Positions 23,492 to 34,315 of a stretch of 64,000 nt of DNA are shown in pieces. Source of the stretch: Microthyrium microscopicum (Eukaryota; Ascomycota; Dothideomycetes; Microthyriales; Microthyriaceae); the NCBI GenBank assembly GCA_010405405.1, contig MU004230.1, positions 1,757,744 to 1,821,743 of the forward strand. Direction: 5' to 3'. The translations under genes and the position numbers were made by a program. Numbering within the stretch: the first letter of the stretch is position 1; every line of letters begins with the position of its first letter. Below the pieces are notes generated by a model. That model was not told the origin of the DNA and searched no databases. It was given only the letters and a program-made list of their open reading frames with translations.

Positions 23492-26446
23492 ATGGACGAT
23501 CATATACCTTTCACCCCTCCGCCATACTATGTCAAAAACTTGCCTAGGAAGCAAAACACAAGCCCTCCACGTCCGGTCCAAAACGTTGGTTCTCTAGATT
23601 CAAGGATAGTGCCCAATATGATGCGACGAATGTCATCCCGGAGAAGCCAGGGAGAGTCTGGCGGGAGGATAGCAAAAGCTGAAAGGAAAAGGAAGCCGGG
23701 TCTATCGATTGATACTACAGTTGCTCGTACAGGCCGTCGTCCTCCACAAGAAATCAAGATAAGCAACCCGGTAAACTTGGGATCTTCGACAAATGGACCT
23801 CCATCGAACAGTACACCGTCTTTCGCTCCTCCTCCAACAGTCGCGGCAGCTCCAGTTCAACAGAACCAGTACCAAGCAGAGGTAAACTCGAATCCTTTTG
23901 TTCCTGCTAGCAGCCCAAGTCGATTTCCCCCTACATTTCTAGACAATACCAAACGACAGTCATCACTGCGTAACTCTACAAATCCTCAACAGCTTTACTT
24001 TGCTCCACCTCCTCGTCCAAGGTCTAGCCTTTACTCAACAAATTCTCGTACTGGATCGAAGAGAAAGTCAAAGAATGTTGTAAGAGACTCAAACGTTACC
24101 GCCTTTGAAGAAGAAATCAACAACCAACGACGACAGCGAGGGCTATCGGGAGGTACTACTTTTGAAGAAGATCGTAACTCTCGTATCCCAGATACAGCCA
24201 TGACAAACACTTCCTACAGATCGCGAGGTTGGTGGAACGTAATCACCACTCCATTTCAAAAGACTCCTACCGATTCTGGACTGCCAGCTGTGCCTCCAAT
24301 TCCGGCTCATCTGGCAAGTCCTGATGCTGGCTATTTGTACCCGCCAGTGCCAGTTCCTGCACCACCTGGACAAGCTTCATCTCACGACTCTGGATCATCT
24401 TTCCCTTTCAGCCCTAATGATAGGGAAGTACCCATCACTCTAGGTGCAGAGTTGGCGTTTGATTTGAGTTCACCCCCAGCCCATCAGACTCAACATGCTC
24501 ATACACCATCCAGCACCACTATCGATGATAGCAGCGTACGTGCAGACAGTAGACAAAGCTCGCGAATGCCCTTTGCAGATTCCAAGTCACCACCATCTGG
24601 AGCCGATGAGTTCTCGCCTGCTGGAATGCTTGGCGGTGCTGGCACTGTCCACTCATCTTTCGGAATTGTAAACCATGTCGAGGAAAACAAAGCTACTAAA
24701 CAACGCCCAAACTTGACCATAAATACTGGAGAAGATCACAGTTCTGTCAGAGCATCGCTTCGTGCTACAGTTGTACGAACCGTTCGCTTCCTTACGCCTC
24801 GCAACTCTGTATTTCCCCCTCCTCCTGGAGAGTATACTTCTACTCGAAGAGCTGCTGACGCCCCGCTTACACCTGGTCCTGGAAAGATATTCTCCAAGAA
24901 ATCATTTTTCAGAGCTCCTCCAACTCCGGGATTCTTCAAGGCTCCACCAACCCCTGGATTTCGTAGCGGTCCAAGTAGCGAAGAGGAAACTAGTCGAAAC
25001 GCATTCAACCCTCCTCCAACACCGAGATATCCAACGTCAAGTCACCGCAAGAACTCTTCGGTGAGCTATGAAGAGTTTGAAATAGATGATGAAGGCAAAA
25101 GTCAAAAGAAAGAACGACCACCCATGACATACTTTCATCTAAACTGTTTTGGGCGTAAGAAGAGCAAGAATGCCCAACATGAGACGAAAGAAAAGAAGGA
25201 GAAAAAGAAGATGAGTCGGCGACGAAAATGTTGTTTCTGCTGTCTCTGTGTTCTGATCGCCTTTTTGGTCTTGATCGCTTTGATCATCGTCCTAGCTGTC
25301 ATGTTAACCAAGAAGCATAACAAAGCTCCCAGTACCATGGGTTCTCCCCCTGCATGGGTCAACTTGACGAACTTTCCACCTATGATGACAGGTGCACTCA
25401 CCATAGCTCGACCAAACCTCGTCAAATCCGAGTCTGGATGCGTACCCGTATCCACGGCATGGAGTTGTGCTGTTCCCAAAGAGCAACAAGCGGCACTTGC
25501 GCCAAACGACGCAACGCAGCCCAACTTCCTCTTCAATATCGTCTATGACAACTCCACCAGCCTCACAAAGCGCTCATCCTCTGGCCCAGCATACGCCAAC
25601 CACGTCCTTCGTGCTCGCGCTCCCACCGCCAATCCAGCAGTATCCGCCCTTGACGAGCAGTCCTTCCTCGGCAACACCACCGATGGCATTACCGCTCCCT
25701 TTGAAGGTGAAGCCGCCCCTTTCTACATTTCTTTCAGCGATGTCACCACCGCTGCACCGCCATCCAAAGTGAAGCGCGACAGCTCACCCACCTCCTCTGC
25801 AAACTCTGTCGCCAATCTCTCCACCAATCTCCCAAAGCCTGCTGTCAACCCAGACAACACACCGCAACCCGCAAATCTGCTCACATTCCCCGCAAACCAA
25901 CCCTTGAGGCTGTATAACCGCGGCCAAAGCACGGAACACTATGGCTTCTACACATACTTCGACCGCTCCATCTTCCTCCGCTCCTCAAATGCCAGCGGTC
26001 CAGCCGTGAGCGCCGACCAAAACGGCGGCTCGACACAAGCCGGTGCTAATTTCCGCTGTACATGGAGCCAGACGCGCTATCTAGTCCAAATCTGGACTCG
26101 CCAGGGCCATCTCCTTCCCAAAGGAAGCTCAGGATCCAAGGAGGCGAGTGGCACGTATGTGGCGCCTGGCAGTATGGCGATGCCAGTGAGCGTGACATTG
26201 GACAGACATGGTGGCTCGCAGAAGGGCAAGATGCTGTATTGCTATCAGATTGATGTTAGTGGAAAGGTGGTGGATGGCAGCGGTAAAATCGGGGTGGAAC
26301 ATAGGGACTTTGGCGGAACGATTGTTAATCCGTCGCCTGGACCATTTTTTACGCCGGTGCCACCGGTTAGTGTTAGTGAGGGTGGGCCGGGAGGTATTGA
26401 TGGGGGGACGGGTGGGTGTGGGTGCAAGTGGCAGAATTGGACTTAG
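23492..26446 (+). CDS. Large single-pass membrane protein, filamentous-fungal family
   Basis: Single-exon frame of 984 residues from ATG 23492. The first ~575 residues are Pro/Ser-rich and likely disordered and cytosolic. They hold a repeated PPTP motif near residues 474-515 (APPTPGF twice, then PPPTPRY). A basic stretch (KEKKEKKKMSRRRKCC) precedes one membrane helix at about 580-602. The remaining ~380 residues are Ser/Thr/Asn-rich with several N-glycosylation sites and WSCAVP, WTRQGHLLPKG and YCYQIDVSG segments, and the end is Gly/Cys-rich (GGCGCKWQNWT). This suggests a plasma-membrane protein with an outer domain. Proteins of this layout occur across filamentous ascomycetes; some carry the label glycoprotease family, but I see no protease motif. 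Function unknown. Confidence 0.8.
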   Translation: MDDHIPFTPPPYYVKNLPRKQNTSPPRPVQNVGSLDSRIVPNMMRRMSSRRSQGESGGRIAKAERKRKPGLSIDTTVARTGRRPPQEIKISNPVNLGSSTNGPPSNSTPSFAPPPTVAAAPVQQNQYQAEVNSNPFVPASSPSRFPPTFLDNTKRQSSLRNSTNPQQLYFAPPPRPRSSLYSTNSRTGSKRKSKNVVRDSNVTAFEEEINNQRRQRGLSGGTTFEEDRNSRIPDTAMTNTSYRSRGWWNVITTPFQKTPTDSGLPAVPPIPAHLASPDAGYLYPPVPVPAPPGQASSHDSGSSFPFSPNDREVPITLGAELAFDLSSPPAHQTQHAHTPSSTTIDDSSVRADSRQSSRMPFADSKSPPSGADEFSPAGMLGGAGTVHSSFGIVNHVEENKATKQRPNLTINTGEDHSSVRASLRATVVRTVRFLTPRNSVFPPPPGEYTSTRRAADAPLTPGPGKIFSKKSFFRAPPTPGFFKAPPTPGFRSGPSSEEETSRNAFNPPPTPRYPTSSHRKNSSVSYEEFEIDDEGKSQKKERPPMTYFHLNCFGRKKSKNAQHETKEKKEKKKMSRRRKCCFCCLCVLIAFLVLIALIIVLAVMLTKKHNKAPSTMGSPPAWVNLTNFPPMMTGALTIARPNLVKSESGCVPVSTAWSCAVPKEQQAALAPNDATQPNFLFNIVYDNSTSLTKRSSSGPAYANHVLRARAPTANPAVSALDEQSFLGNTTDGITAPFEGEAAPFYISFSDVTTAAPPSKVKRDSSPTSSANSVANLSTNLPKPAVNPDNTPQPANLLTFPANQPLRLYNRGQSTEHYGFYTYFDRSIFLRSSNASGPAVSADQNGGSTQAGANFRCTWSQTRYLVQIWTRQGHLLPKGSSGSKEASGTYVAPGSMAMPVSVTLDRHGGSQKGKMLYCYQIDVSGKVVDGSGKIGVEHRDFGGTIVNPSPGPFFTPVPPVSVSEGGPGGIDGGTGGCGCKWQNWT

Positions 26447-27283
26447 ATGGTGTTGCTTTTTGTAGGATTATTATCGATTGAGAGATTTGGATTTTGAGGT
26501 TACTAATATGGTGTTTGGGAGGGAAAACACATGGATGATAATGGATATAGATTGTCTTTTGGAAATTCATAGCAGGTCGTTAGCTTTGGAATACTTTAGA
26601 GATATACCCGCTCTTCGCATATGGAATGACAATGAAAACTTAATCGTACTACTTGAACTTGAAAGAAATGAGTGTCATCAGTGACAGCGAAGCTAAGTAG
26701 TATCGTTTGCTTTACTTCAACTTGACATGTGGTGGGTTTACCTAGGACGGAGAACGCTCTTCGGCATCTTGCTTAGAGCAAACATGGTTGGAAAGGGACG
26801 TCCTACATAAATTATAGCAGTCTCTAGCGGTTATCGCCTTCTCCGAGAATATTCTAGGTTTATTTGATCATTATGATGCGAGATCGATGTCAAGATCTTG
26901 ATCTGATCATCTTAGAGGAAAGGTAAGGTAGGAACGTTGAAATTCTAAGCAGTGACTGTGACCACCCGAGGCAGTCGCGATGCTTTCCCACGTTGCCATG
27001 CGCTCATTCTCAACTCGCACTACTTCTACTTCATATGATACTTATCTCAACTCTAATATTATCCTCAATTCCACGAACTATGAAAATCTTACCTTCATCG
27101 ATACTGAAACGGAGACGATTTCAGTTGCTCCCAAGGACCCTAGAAACCGACACATAAGGCTGAACACAAGGCTGACCGTACGCTCCCCCAGTTCCATCAT
27201 TTCACCCGAACTCCCCAAACCCAAGGCTCCCCATCCTTTGATCTACTCCCAATTCATATAGCTCCTAATAATGGAACCAGAAA
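26447..27283. other. Intergenic, no gene supported
   Basis: 3' flank of the membrane-protein gene and promoter of the next gene. A 93-codon frame at 26980-27261 lies just ahead of the next ATG and is best taken as 5' UTR by chance open. Confidence 0.4.
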
Positions 27284-28804
27284 ATGTTTTCGCTATCTCG
27301 AGCCCACAAAGGCTCCAACAATCTCGCAGGCAACCGTACCTCCGTAGCCAGCAACCTCACCACCCAAAGCCATAAAGCCAGCCACGACGGATTTTTCGGC
27401 AAAGCTACTAAACGAATCGTCTCCGCCTTTGATCATCGGGCTTCTTGGGCAACAACATCAAGCGCAGCAATGACAGAAGACCAAGACCCTCGCTACCTCT
27501 CTCCACAGGTTGCCAGCTCTGACACTGCCAGTGCAACGAGTGCTGAAGGGCGAAACTCTAGTGGTAAGCGCAACCGTAACTACGGCCCCATGATCCAAGG
27601 CCTCTTAGCTCGATTCGACCCGAACTTCCACAGCAAGGAAGGCCCGGACTGGCGAGCCTCCAAGGAAAACCGAGACTTGAGCTCCTCGCCAATTAGATGG
27701 GACATCAAAGAGCATCCTGCCAGAGAGACACCACTACCAAAGGAGAACCCGCCACAGGATGAATCATCTGAATCACCTGAATCCACAGACTCACCTGAAT
27801 CCCCGGAGTCACCTGAATCTGCCGAAGATGACTTTGTAGAGCAGCCGTTATTAAGGTCACCTACTCCAGCCGGTCGCTCAACCACAGTAACCAGTTTGCT
27901 CACGGAGATGCTTCCACCCAATGGAACCTTATTGAAGAGCAAACGCGACACTCAAATCAGCGAGACTTCCATTGACTGGGTTAACAGCACTGCCATGGTG
28001 GAGCCGCTCAAAACCAAGGGTAAGGAGAGTTTTGGGCCCTTCAAAGGCACTCTGCGCGCCATGAAGTCTCGCATGGACATGAAGCGCGAGAGTAGCAGCC
28101 TCAAAAAGCAGACCATGTCTCTCAATCCTGAGATGGCCTCGAGTTGGGAAGCCAAAGTCGATGCTCTGGCTGCTTGGTCCGAAGAGTGCCTCAGCAAGGG
28201 ACGCATGCCAGATATGGATCTTGTGGTTATGCGAAAAGCCAACGATGTTCTGACTAGAAAGGATAGCGGCGGGAGTGATCCGTCTACTGCTTCTGACGAA
28301 ATTGTTCTCTTGTCACCAGAGCAGGATTTGGTGGAATGCTTCAGTCGTGAGAGCTGTCATCCTCATCAGACTGCATACTTTGCAAAAATTCTCAAGGAGG
28401 TAAGAAACATTTATGACGTCTCAACCAAAAGCATACTGACAAATGCATAGGCCAAGACCATTCTCAAAGACGAACAGGCTAAAAGCTCTCGTCACGGATG
28501 GGCCAAAGAAGTCGGCCGTATTCTCGTTCATCACAAGTGCCGTGTTCCGCTAGTCTTTCGCATAGAAGCTGCTCATCTGTTGCTTCAGTACCGTTGGCCA
28601 ACGCTTGAAAACACAGACCTGCTCACCCTGGCGTGGCAGTGGTGTCACCAGCTTGAACGCACCCCCTTGGTGCTCACTTTGATGCATACGACCCAGAAAC
28701 TGTGCGACTTACAGACCGGAGACTTGTGCCTCCTCGAGTCACCCGGCAAACCTGCTCCGCCAAAGGATGGCTATGCAGTCAAGGATCGATCCAGATGCTT
28801 GTGA
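27284..28804 (+). CDS. Hypothetical protein with SPE repeats
   Basis: Exons 27284-28399 and 28451-28804 with a 51-nt intron give 489 residues. The N-terminal half is Ser-rich and disordered, with a short tandem run of Ser-Pro-Glu units (nt about 27765-27825). After residue ~220 comes a conserved-looking helical region: WEAKVDALAAWSEECL, EQDLVECFSRESCHPHQTAYFAKILKE, then, across the intron, RHGWAKEVGRILVHHKCRVP and LAWQWCHQLERTPLVL. No known domain is recognised, no signal peptide and no membrane segment. The splice junction falls inside a helix and joins complete codons, which supports the model. It looks like a filamentous-fungal orphan family. Confidence 0.75.
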
Positions 28805-29195
28805 AGCGTTTGATGGGAACTTGGTGAAAATAGGTTGATGGTCAACCAGGTCTACGTCTATTGATGATGCATGTTAAAAGCTTCGCGTGATACACCGCAT
28901 TGGCTTGCCGGTGAACGGCCAGTAATACTGTCAGCGTTCACGTTGGGAAAATAAATCATAATGTACATAGTATAGCTCAAAAAGTGAAGCTTGAGCATAG
29001 AAGAAATGCAGTCCTAAGCCTATCACCAAGTGAAGTCGGCAAGTTCCGTCATGATTCATTCATTTTCAATCCTAGCATTTAGTCCACCAGCCCTATCAAT
29101 CTCCAACTCCATATCTCATAATTCAATATTCTTCTACAGCTGGTCTGTAGATACAATCATTCATGTCTCTCGCACAATAACCACCTACGCCAACC
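28805..29195. other. Intergenic between two plus-strand genes
   Basis: 3' flank and promoter only. A C/T-rich stretch precedes the ATG at 29196. Confidence 0.4.
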
Positions 29196-30086
29196 ATGTC
29201 CGCTCTCTCCAACATAATTACCCCATTCGCCCACACCCTCCATCTTTCTACCCTCCCCCTCCACATCCACCACCTCCTAGCCGGCTACCTATTCTACGAA
29301 TTTCTCTTCACCATCGTCTCACCCGCCCTCTCACCCCTCTCACGCTCCTACAAAGCTCTCAGCGCACCCAAACGCATCGACTGGCACACGCACGTCGTCT
29401 CCTTCATCCAATGCCTCATCATAAACTCCCTCGCCCTCCACGCAATCCTCACATCACCCGCGTCCACAAGTCCGGCAGATAGACTATGGACATATACGCC
29501 GCTTGCGGGGCGCGCACAGGCGCTGGCGGCGGGGTACTTTCTGTGGGATGTACGTGTTTCGATTGCACATTTTGATGTATTGGGGATGTCTAGTTTGATA
29601 CATGGGATTGCGGCGCTGGGCGTCACGATGTTGGGATTTAGGCCTTTTGCGAATTACTATGGGCTGCGATTTGTGCTGTATGAATTGAGCACGCCGTTTT
29701 TGAATGTCCATTGGTTTTGTGATAAGATGGGACTTACGGGCTCGTCGTTACAACTGTATAATGGCATTCTTCTCCTCGTTAGCTTCTTTGGGGCGAGAAT
29801 TGTGTGGGGCGGATGGCAGAGTTGGCGCATTTATAGCGATGTGTGGAGCGTTTGGAAAGACCGAGGGATTATGACGAAGGGGTGTGAGATGTTTTGGAAA
29901 GCGACTTGGGTTGATGTGCCGCTGCAGTGTAGGGAGTTGCCGGGCTGGTTGGGTGGGTTTTATGTTGGTGCGAATACAGCCTTGACGGTGCTGAATGTTT
30001 ATTGGTTTGGGAAGATGGTTCAGGCTGTTAGGAGGCGGTTTGTGGTTGCTGAGAAGATGGAGAGGGATGAGAAGAAGGAATCATGA
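29196..30086 (+). CDS. TLC-domain membrane protein, copy 1
   Basis: A 296-residue intronless gene from ATG 29196. It has about six to seven hydrophobic segments in a TRAM-LAG1-CLN8 arrangement. Diagnostic pieces are IDWHTHVVSFIQ (conserved His of TLC proteins), AAGYFLWDVRVSI, GFRPFANYYGLRFVLYELS and FLNVHWFCDKM. It groups with the TMEM56/TLCD4-like branch rather than ceramide synthases, since the Lag1 His-His motif is absent. Likely location is the ER or another internal membrane, with a lipid-related role; this is inferred. A second gene of the same family lies at 35327-36472, with DGK1, SPB4 and a small unknown gene between. This copy lacks the intron found in the other. The 5' half is C-rich and the 3' half G-rich on this strand. 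Confidence 0.85.
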   Translation: MSALSNIITPFAHTLHLSTLPLHIHHLLAGYLFYEFLFTIVSPALSPLSRSYKALSAPKRIDWHTHVVSFIQCLIINSLALHAILTSPASTSPADRLWTYTPLAGRAQALAAGYFLWDVRVSIAHFDVLGMSSLIHGIAALGVTMLGFRPFANYYGLRFVLYELSTPFLNVHWFCDKMGLTGSSLQLYNGILLLVSFFGARIVWGGWQSWRIYSDVWSVWKDRGIMTKGCEMFWKATWVDVPLQCRELPGWLGGFYVGANTALTVLNVYWFGKMVQAVRRRFVVAEKMERDEKKES

Positions 30087-30393
30087 GGATGATTATGATA
30101 ATGAGGAGTTGATGTTTGGATAATCACGAAACAGCTTCTCAGACTATATGAAAGATGGGTTACAGTATTACTCGAACTTGTGTGATATGCTTTTGTACAG
30201 GCCTGTTATCACAATGCATCCGATGAGAATGTATAAATGGTACATATGATCCGAATTCTATCTAATCGGAAGGGTATTAAGCCCATTACTATATGAGCAG
30301 TTGGGGTATACACATAAAGAGGAGATCTGAATCTAATGCTGCATCACTTGTCGTCATCTCGTACAAACCAAAAATATGTCGTCCATTAAGCCA

Positions 30394-31461
30394 CTAGGCG
30401 CTTCCGAAAACCTTCAAGAAGCCCCATAATCCAATTGCACTGAAGACTGGGATTGTAAAGTTGTCATCCCAGCCATAGACATCAATAGCTTCGCTTACAC
30501 TGGCAATAACGCCTGTGACCAAGCTCAAAGTGCCCATAGCAAGAGTGCCTGATATCGTTCCACTATCGTCACTCCAGCCCAGTAATTCTTTAACTGCGCT
30601 CGGTAGTCCCAATGTGCCTCGGAAAGCAAATGGACTTGGGAGTACGCCGAAGCTACCAACTTCAACTCTTGGAGCTGCCCAGCCCCAGAATCCCCAGGCT
30701 GTAGCAACGCCTACTAGAAGTGCCGCGGTAGATCCAGCAAGACTTTTGCCTTTTCTTAAGCTGTATGAGTATTTACCCCATGCTCGTCCAACAGTGCTTG
30801 CTGCTGTATCGCACCAGCTAAGCAGAAGTACTCCCATGACTCCAATATCCTTCGGACAGAAACGCAGCACAGCCCATGTACCGGCAAGATACCAAATGAC
30901 ACCATTGTAGCCATCAACCTCAGACTCGCGCATCAGGGCGCCACATAGGCGAATGTAAAGCTTGTTGACAGCGGGAAAGTTGTGCCGTAGGATGTCCGCA
31001 GTCGCAACGGGAATCAAAGCAGTCAGTAGAACGGGATGAATCTGATCTGTCTGGAAGCCTTTGGCGTAAAGTGTAAGGGTAAGGAACCCGATGGAAACGT
31101 GCAGCGCTTTCCGTGGGATTTCATGTCGATGTACCTAGAAAAAAAGTTAGCATGACGTTGAAGAATAAAGTGTTGGGCCATGGCATACGAATGACCTGAA
31201 GGTCGAATGTATAGGTATTAGGCCCAATGGACTCGGACTTCTGCTTGGCTCTCGCCGTGCGGATGTTCGCGGCACTTGTAGGTGTCCGTTTATGTCGCTT
31301 GAAGGCCCGTTTGCTGTTGAACTACTTGTTCTTTTGCCAGCAGTTTTCCGTTGCGATCGCCGGAGAGGTTTCCTGGGTGTATCAGATCCAGATGTAGTCA
31401 AGTCTTCAGAATCGAAGGTGCCCGCACGGAGGCCGTTTGGTGGGGATAGAGTATCAGGCAT
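30394..31461 (-). CDS. DGK1: CTP-dependent diacylglycerol kinase
   Basis: Dgk1 phosphorylates diacylglycerol with CTP to make phosphatidate in the ER/nuclear membrane. Minus-strand exons 31461-31189 and 31134-30394 give 337 residues. The intron starts GTATGC and ends TTCTAG, joining complete codons. The N-terminus is Ser/Arg-rich and cytosolic. The membrane part has VHRHEIPRKALHVSIGFLTL, ADILRHNFPAVNKLY, and LSWCDTAASTVGRAWGKYS, the CDT signature of the CTP-transferase family. Several hydrophobic segments follow. It is slightly longer than the yeast protein because of the N-terminal tail. It converges with the TLC copy 1 gene and is head-to-head with SPB4. Confidence 0.88.
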
Positions 31462-31833
31462 GCCGAGTGTAGTTGAGGTTGAACGCTTTGGCTTAGGTAG
31501 TGGGAGATGTGGTATGTTTCAGACGAAGTTAGAACGGTTGATTGCAGAGCATGGTGGTATGAATGAAGTGCAGTTAAAAGAAGTTAGAGTCGAAATAATA
31601 GACATAGGAAGAATAGTTGGGACCGAATGTAGATGTTGGACCTTGAAGGTTGGAGGAGGCTCAGACCTTGCAGCTTCCAAAATCCTGGCTGGGGTTCCTG
31701 CGCACTTGGCATCGTCACCCTGCCTTTCCCCTTGTTCCTGATTGGCTACAGCTGTCCGACTACAAAATTTCTATCGCGAAGTCAAGAAACTTTCTTTTTT
31801 CACAGTCTTTGATTCTTGATAGCCACGATTGTT
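31462..31833. promoter_or_regulatory. Divergent DGK1/SPB4 promoter region
   Basis: The start codons of DGK1 and SPB4 face away across 372 bases, so both promoters lie here. T-rich tract ctttcttttttcac near 31791-31803. No specific factor site recognised. Confidence 0.45.
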
Positions 31834-33744
31834 ATGGCGGGCCCTGACAAGAAATTACCGCCTGGAGGCTCATCCAGAGCATGGGAAGCGCTCACTCCAG
31901 CTCTTTCAGAATGGATACTAAACGCTGTGTCCACCATGGGATTCATCAAAATGACCCCAGTACAGGCCAGTACAATTCCCCTCTTCATGGGCAACAAAGA
32001 CACCGTAGTAGAGGTAGATATTCTCAAAGATCTATGCCTAATTAAATCTTACTAATCTATTTAGGCTGTCACCGGCAGCGGCAAAACTCTCTCGTTTCTG
32101 ATACCAGTTGTAGAGAAACTGCTTCGACTTTCTGATCCTATCAAAAAGCATCATGTTGGCGCAGTGATAATATCTCCCACTAGAGAACTGGCATCGCAGA
32201 TACATTCGGTCCTCGTCTCTCTTCTAGGCTTCCATCCACCGTCAGCTGCTGCAATAAGGCCACCATCCGACGAGGACGAACAGCTTGAAGTCTTTCCAGC
32301 TGCAACTCTCAAAGTTGTGCCCCAGCTTGTTGTAGGAGGAAGCCAGACCCCAAAACAGGACCTGGCAGACTTTCTATCCAGTGGCTCAAACGTACTCATC
32401 GGCACTCCTGGGCGGCTGCTCGAACTCCTCAGCTCTAAATATGTTCATTGTCCTCAGTCCTCCTTTGAAGTGCTGGTTCTTGACGAAGCAGATCGATTAC
32501 TGGATCTTGGTTTCAAAGAGGATCTCCAAAACATTCTCTCACGACTACCAAAACAGCGTCGAACCGGTCTTTTCAGTGCTAGTGTCAGTGAAGCTGTTGA
32601 TCAGATCATTCGAGTCGGCCTTCGGAATCCTGTGCGCATATCCGTCAAGGTCAAATCGATAACAGGTGCACAAGACAAAAGAACTCCAGCAAGTCTACAA
32701 ATGTCGTATATGGTGACAAAGCCTACTCAGAAAATACCTGCCTTGAAACAACTACTCGCCAAACTCCATCCTACACCCCAAAAGACAATTGTCTATGTCT
32801 CTACTTGCGCTGCTGTCGATTATTTTCAGCATCTGTTACCAGAAGTATTTTCCGACTTCACAGTTGTACCTCTTCATGGAAAACATCCACCAAAAGTTCG
32901 GGACAAAAACTTCAAGCGCTTCACCGAATCTCTGACATCTACGATTCTCCTCACAACCGACGTCGCTGCACGCGGGCTGGACATTCCTTTGGTCGACCTT
33001 GTTGTTCAACTGGACCCACCTAGTGATCCAAAGGTTTTCCTTCATCGATGTGGCCGTGCCGGACGAGCAGGACGTCGAGGACTCGCTGTTGCATTCATAA
33101 CCCCTGGTCGTGAGGAAGATTTTATACCATTCCTAGCGGTGCGCAAAACTCCGATCACATTACTGGAGGAGCCTAGGATATCTGTTAGTGATGAAGAGGC
33201 TGCAGAAACTGTTAGTCAAATGCGGGAAATTGTGCTGACAGACCGGTCCATCTATGACAAAGCTCAAAAGGCTTTCGTTAGCTGGGTCAAATCCTACGGC
33301 AAACATCAAGCAACCAGCATATTCCGCGCAAGCGACCTGGACTGGAATGAAATGGGCCACGCGTGGGCCCTTCTCAGATTACCCAAAATGCCCGAATTGA
33401 AAAACTGGACTGGTGACAAATATCTTGGACTGGATGTCAACTTCAAGGAATTCCAATACAAGGACAAGGTCCGGGAAAAACATCGATTAGAGGAAGCGGA
33501 GACTCCTACTGCCAGACCTGCGAAGAAGGTTGAGAGAACAGAAGCTTGGAGTGGCAAGAAGGCTGTGAAAGAACTGAAAGAAGAGCGTCGTGAGAAACGA
33601 AAAGTCAAGAGGGATACCATCAAGATCAGTAAGATGAACGAGTCTGAGCTGAAGGAAAAGAAGGATCTTGATGAGATGATTGCGCAAGTTCGCCTACAGA
33701 CAGCGGCCGCTGAGGAGGACGAGTGGAACGGATTTGAAGATTGA
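31834..33744 (+). CDS. SPB4: Spb4, DEAD-box RNA helicase for 60S ribosome assembly
   Basis: Spb4 is a nucleolar ATP-dependent RNA helicase needed for 25S rRNA maturation. Exons 31834-32013 and 32065-33744 give 619 residues. Visible motifs are the Q-motif region [12 protein letters not shown], motif I AVTGSGKT (61-68), PTREL (98-102), TPGR, DEAD (200-203), SAS as motif III, RGLD and [11 protein letters not shown]. The C-terminal part holds the Spb4-type extension ([11 protein letters not shown]) and a Lys/Glu-rich tail ending [10 protein letters not shown]. The 51-nt intron between VVE and AVTGSGKT interrupts the coding of motif I's first residue side, with complete codons on both sides. A tandem repeat starts seven bases after the stop. 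Confidence 0.94.
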
Positions 33745-33750
33745 GCAAGT

Positions 33751-33946
33751 ACCTTATAAAGCTCATACTCCCATCGAGTGCGATATTTGCCATCGCACCT
33801 CGTAAAGTGCGTTCTCCTATCGAGTGCGATATCAGCCATCGCACCTTATAAATTGCACTACTCCCATCGAATGCGATATCAGCCATCGCACCTTATAAAG
33901 TGCACTTCTCCCATCGAGTGCGATATCTACCACCGCACTCGATGGG
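33751..33946. repeat. Four-unit tandem repeat, 46-47 bp units
   Basis: Four tandem units at 33751-33796, 33797-33842, 33843-33889 and 33890-33936, then a partial end to 33946. Each unit starts acctTaTAAA, holds cccatcgagtgcgatatc and ends gccatcgc. The end actcgatggg is the reverse complement of the internal cccatcgagt, so the array contains inverted pairs and could form hairpins. The array begins seven bases after the SPB4 stop codon. A related palindrome lies at 61698-61768. Confidence 0.8.
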
Positions 33947-34315
33947 TTGTTTTGTTAACCCGGTTCATATAATTCCTTCTTGTTATGGATACCTTCTATT
34001 ATCGGCGATTCCTCTCCAGTCTGGCTGCGAAAAGAGAAGGCGTGCTTGTGTCGAGGTGACATTCTTAGGAGTGTTAGATTGCTGATTGAGAAGCTTCTAG
34101 TGAACTTTCACCTCAAAAGGACACTCACTGGTCACTGGAAACCTCACTAGCTCAAGATGGAAGTTTCAACTTTCAAATTCAGGTCCTTAAATACTGAACG
34201 GGTCCTCGTTCTACTCTTACCAATCCTCTTCACCACCATCATCAAGAAAATTCCAAGTCTTACTCTTCAACCCTTCTAAAACCACAAATCACGCCCTCTA
34301 AATTCCACAGCTCAA
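33947..34315. other. Promoter region of the 181-residue gene
   Basis: Unique sequence after the tandem repeat. A C/T-rich tract at about 34205-34290 precedes the ATG at 34316. No other feature seen. Confidence 0.4.

Noticed and set aside
26980-27261. 93-codon frame upstream of the SPE-repeat gene
   Set aside because: Lies directly in the likely leader of the following gene and has no coding-like features beyond being open.
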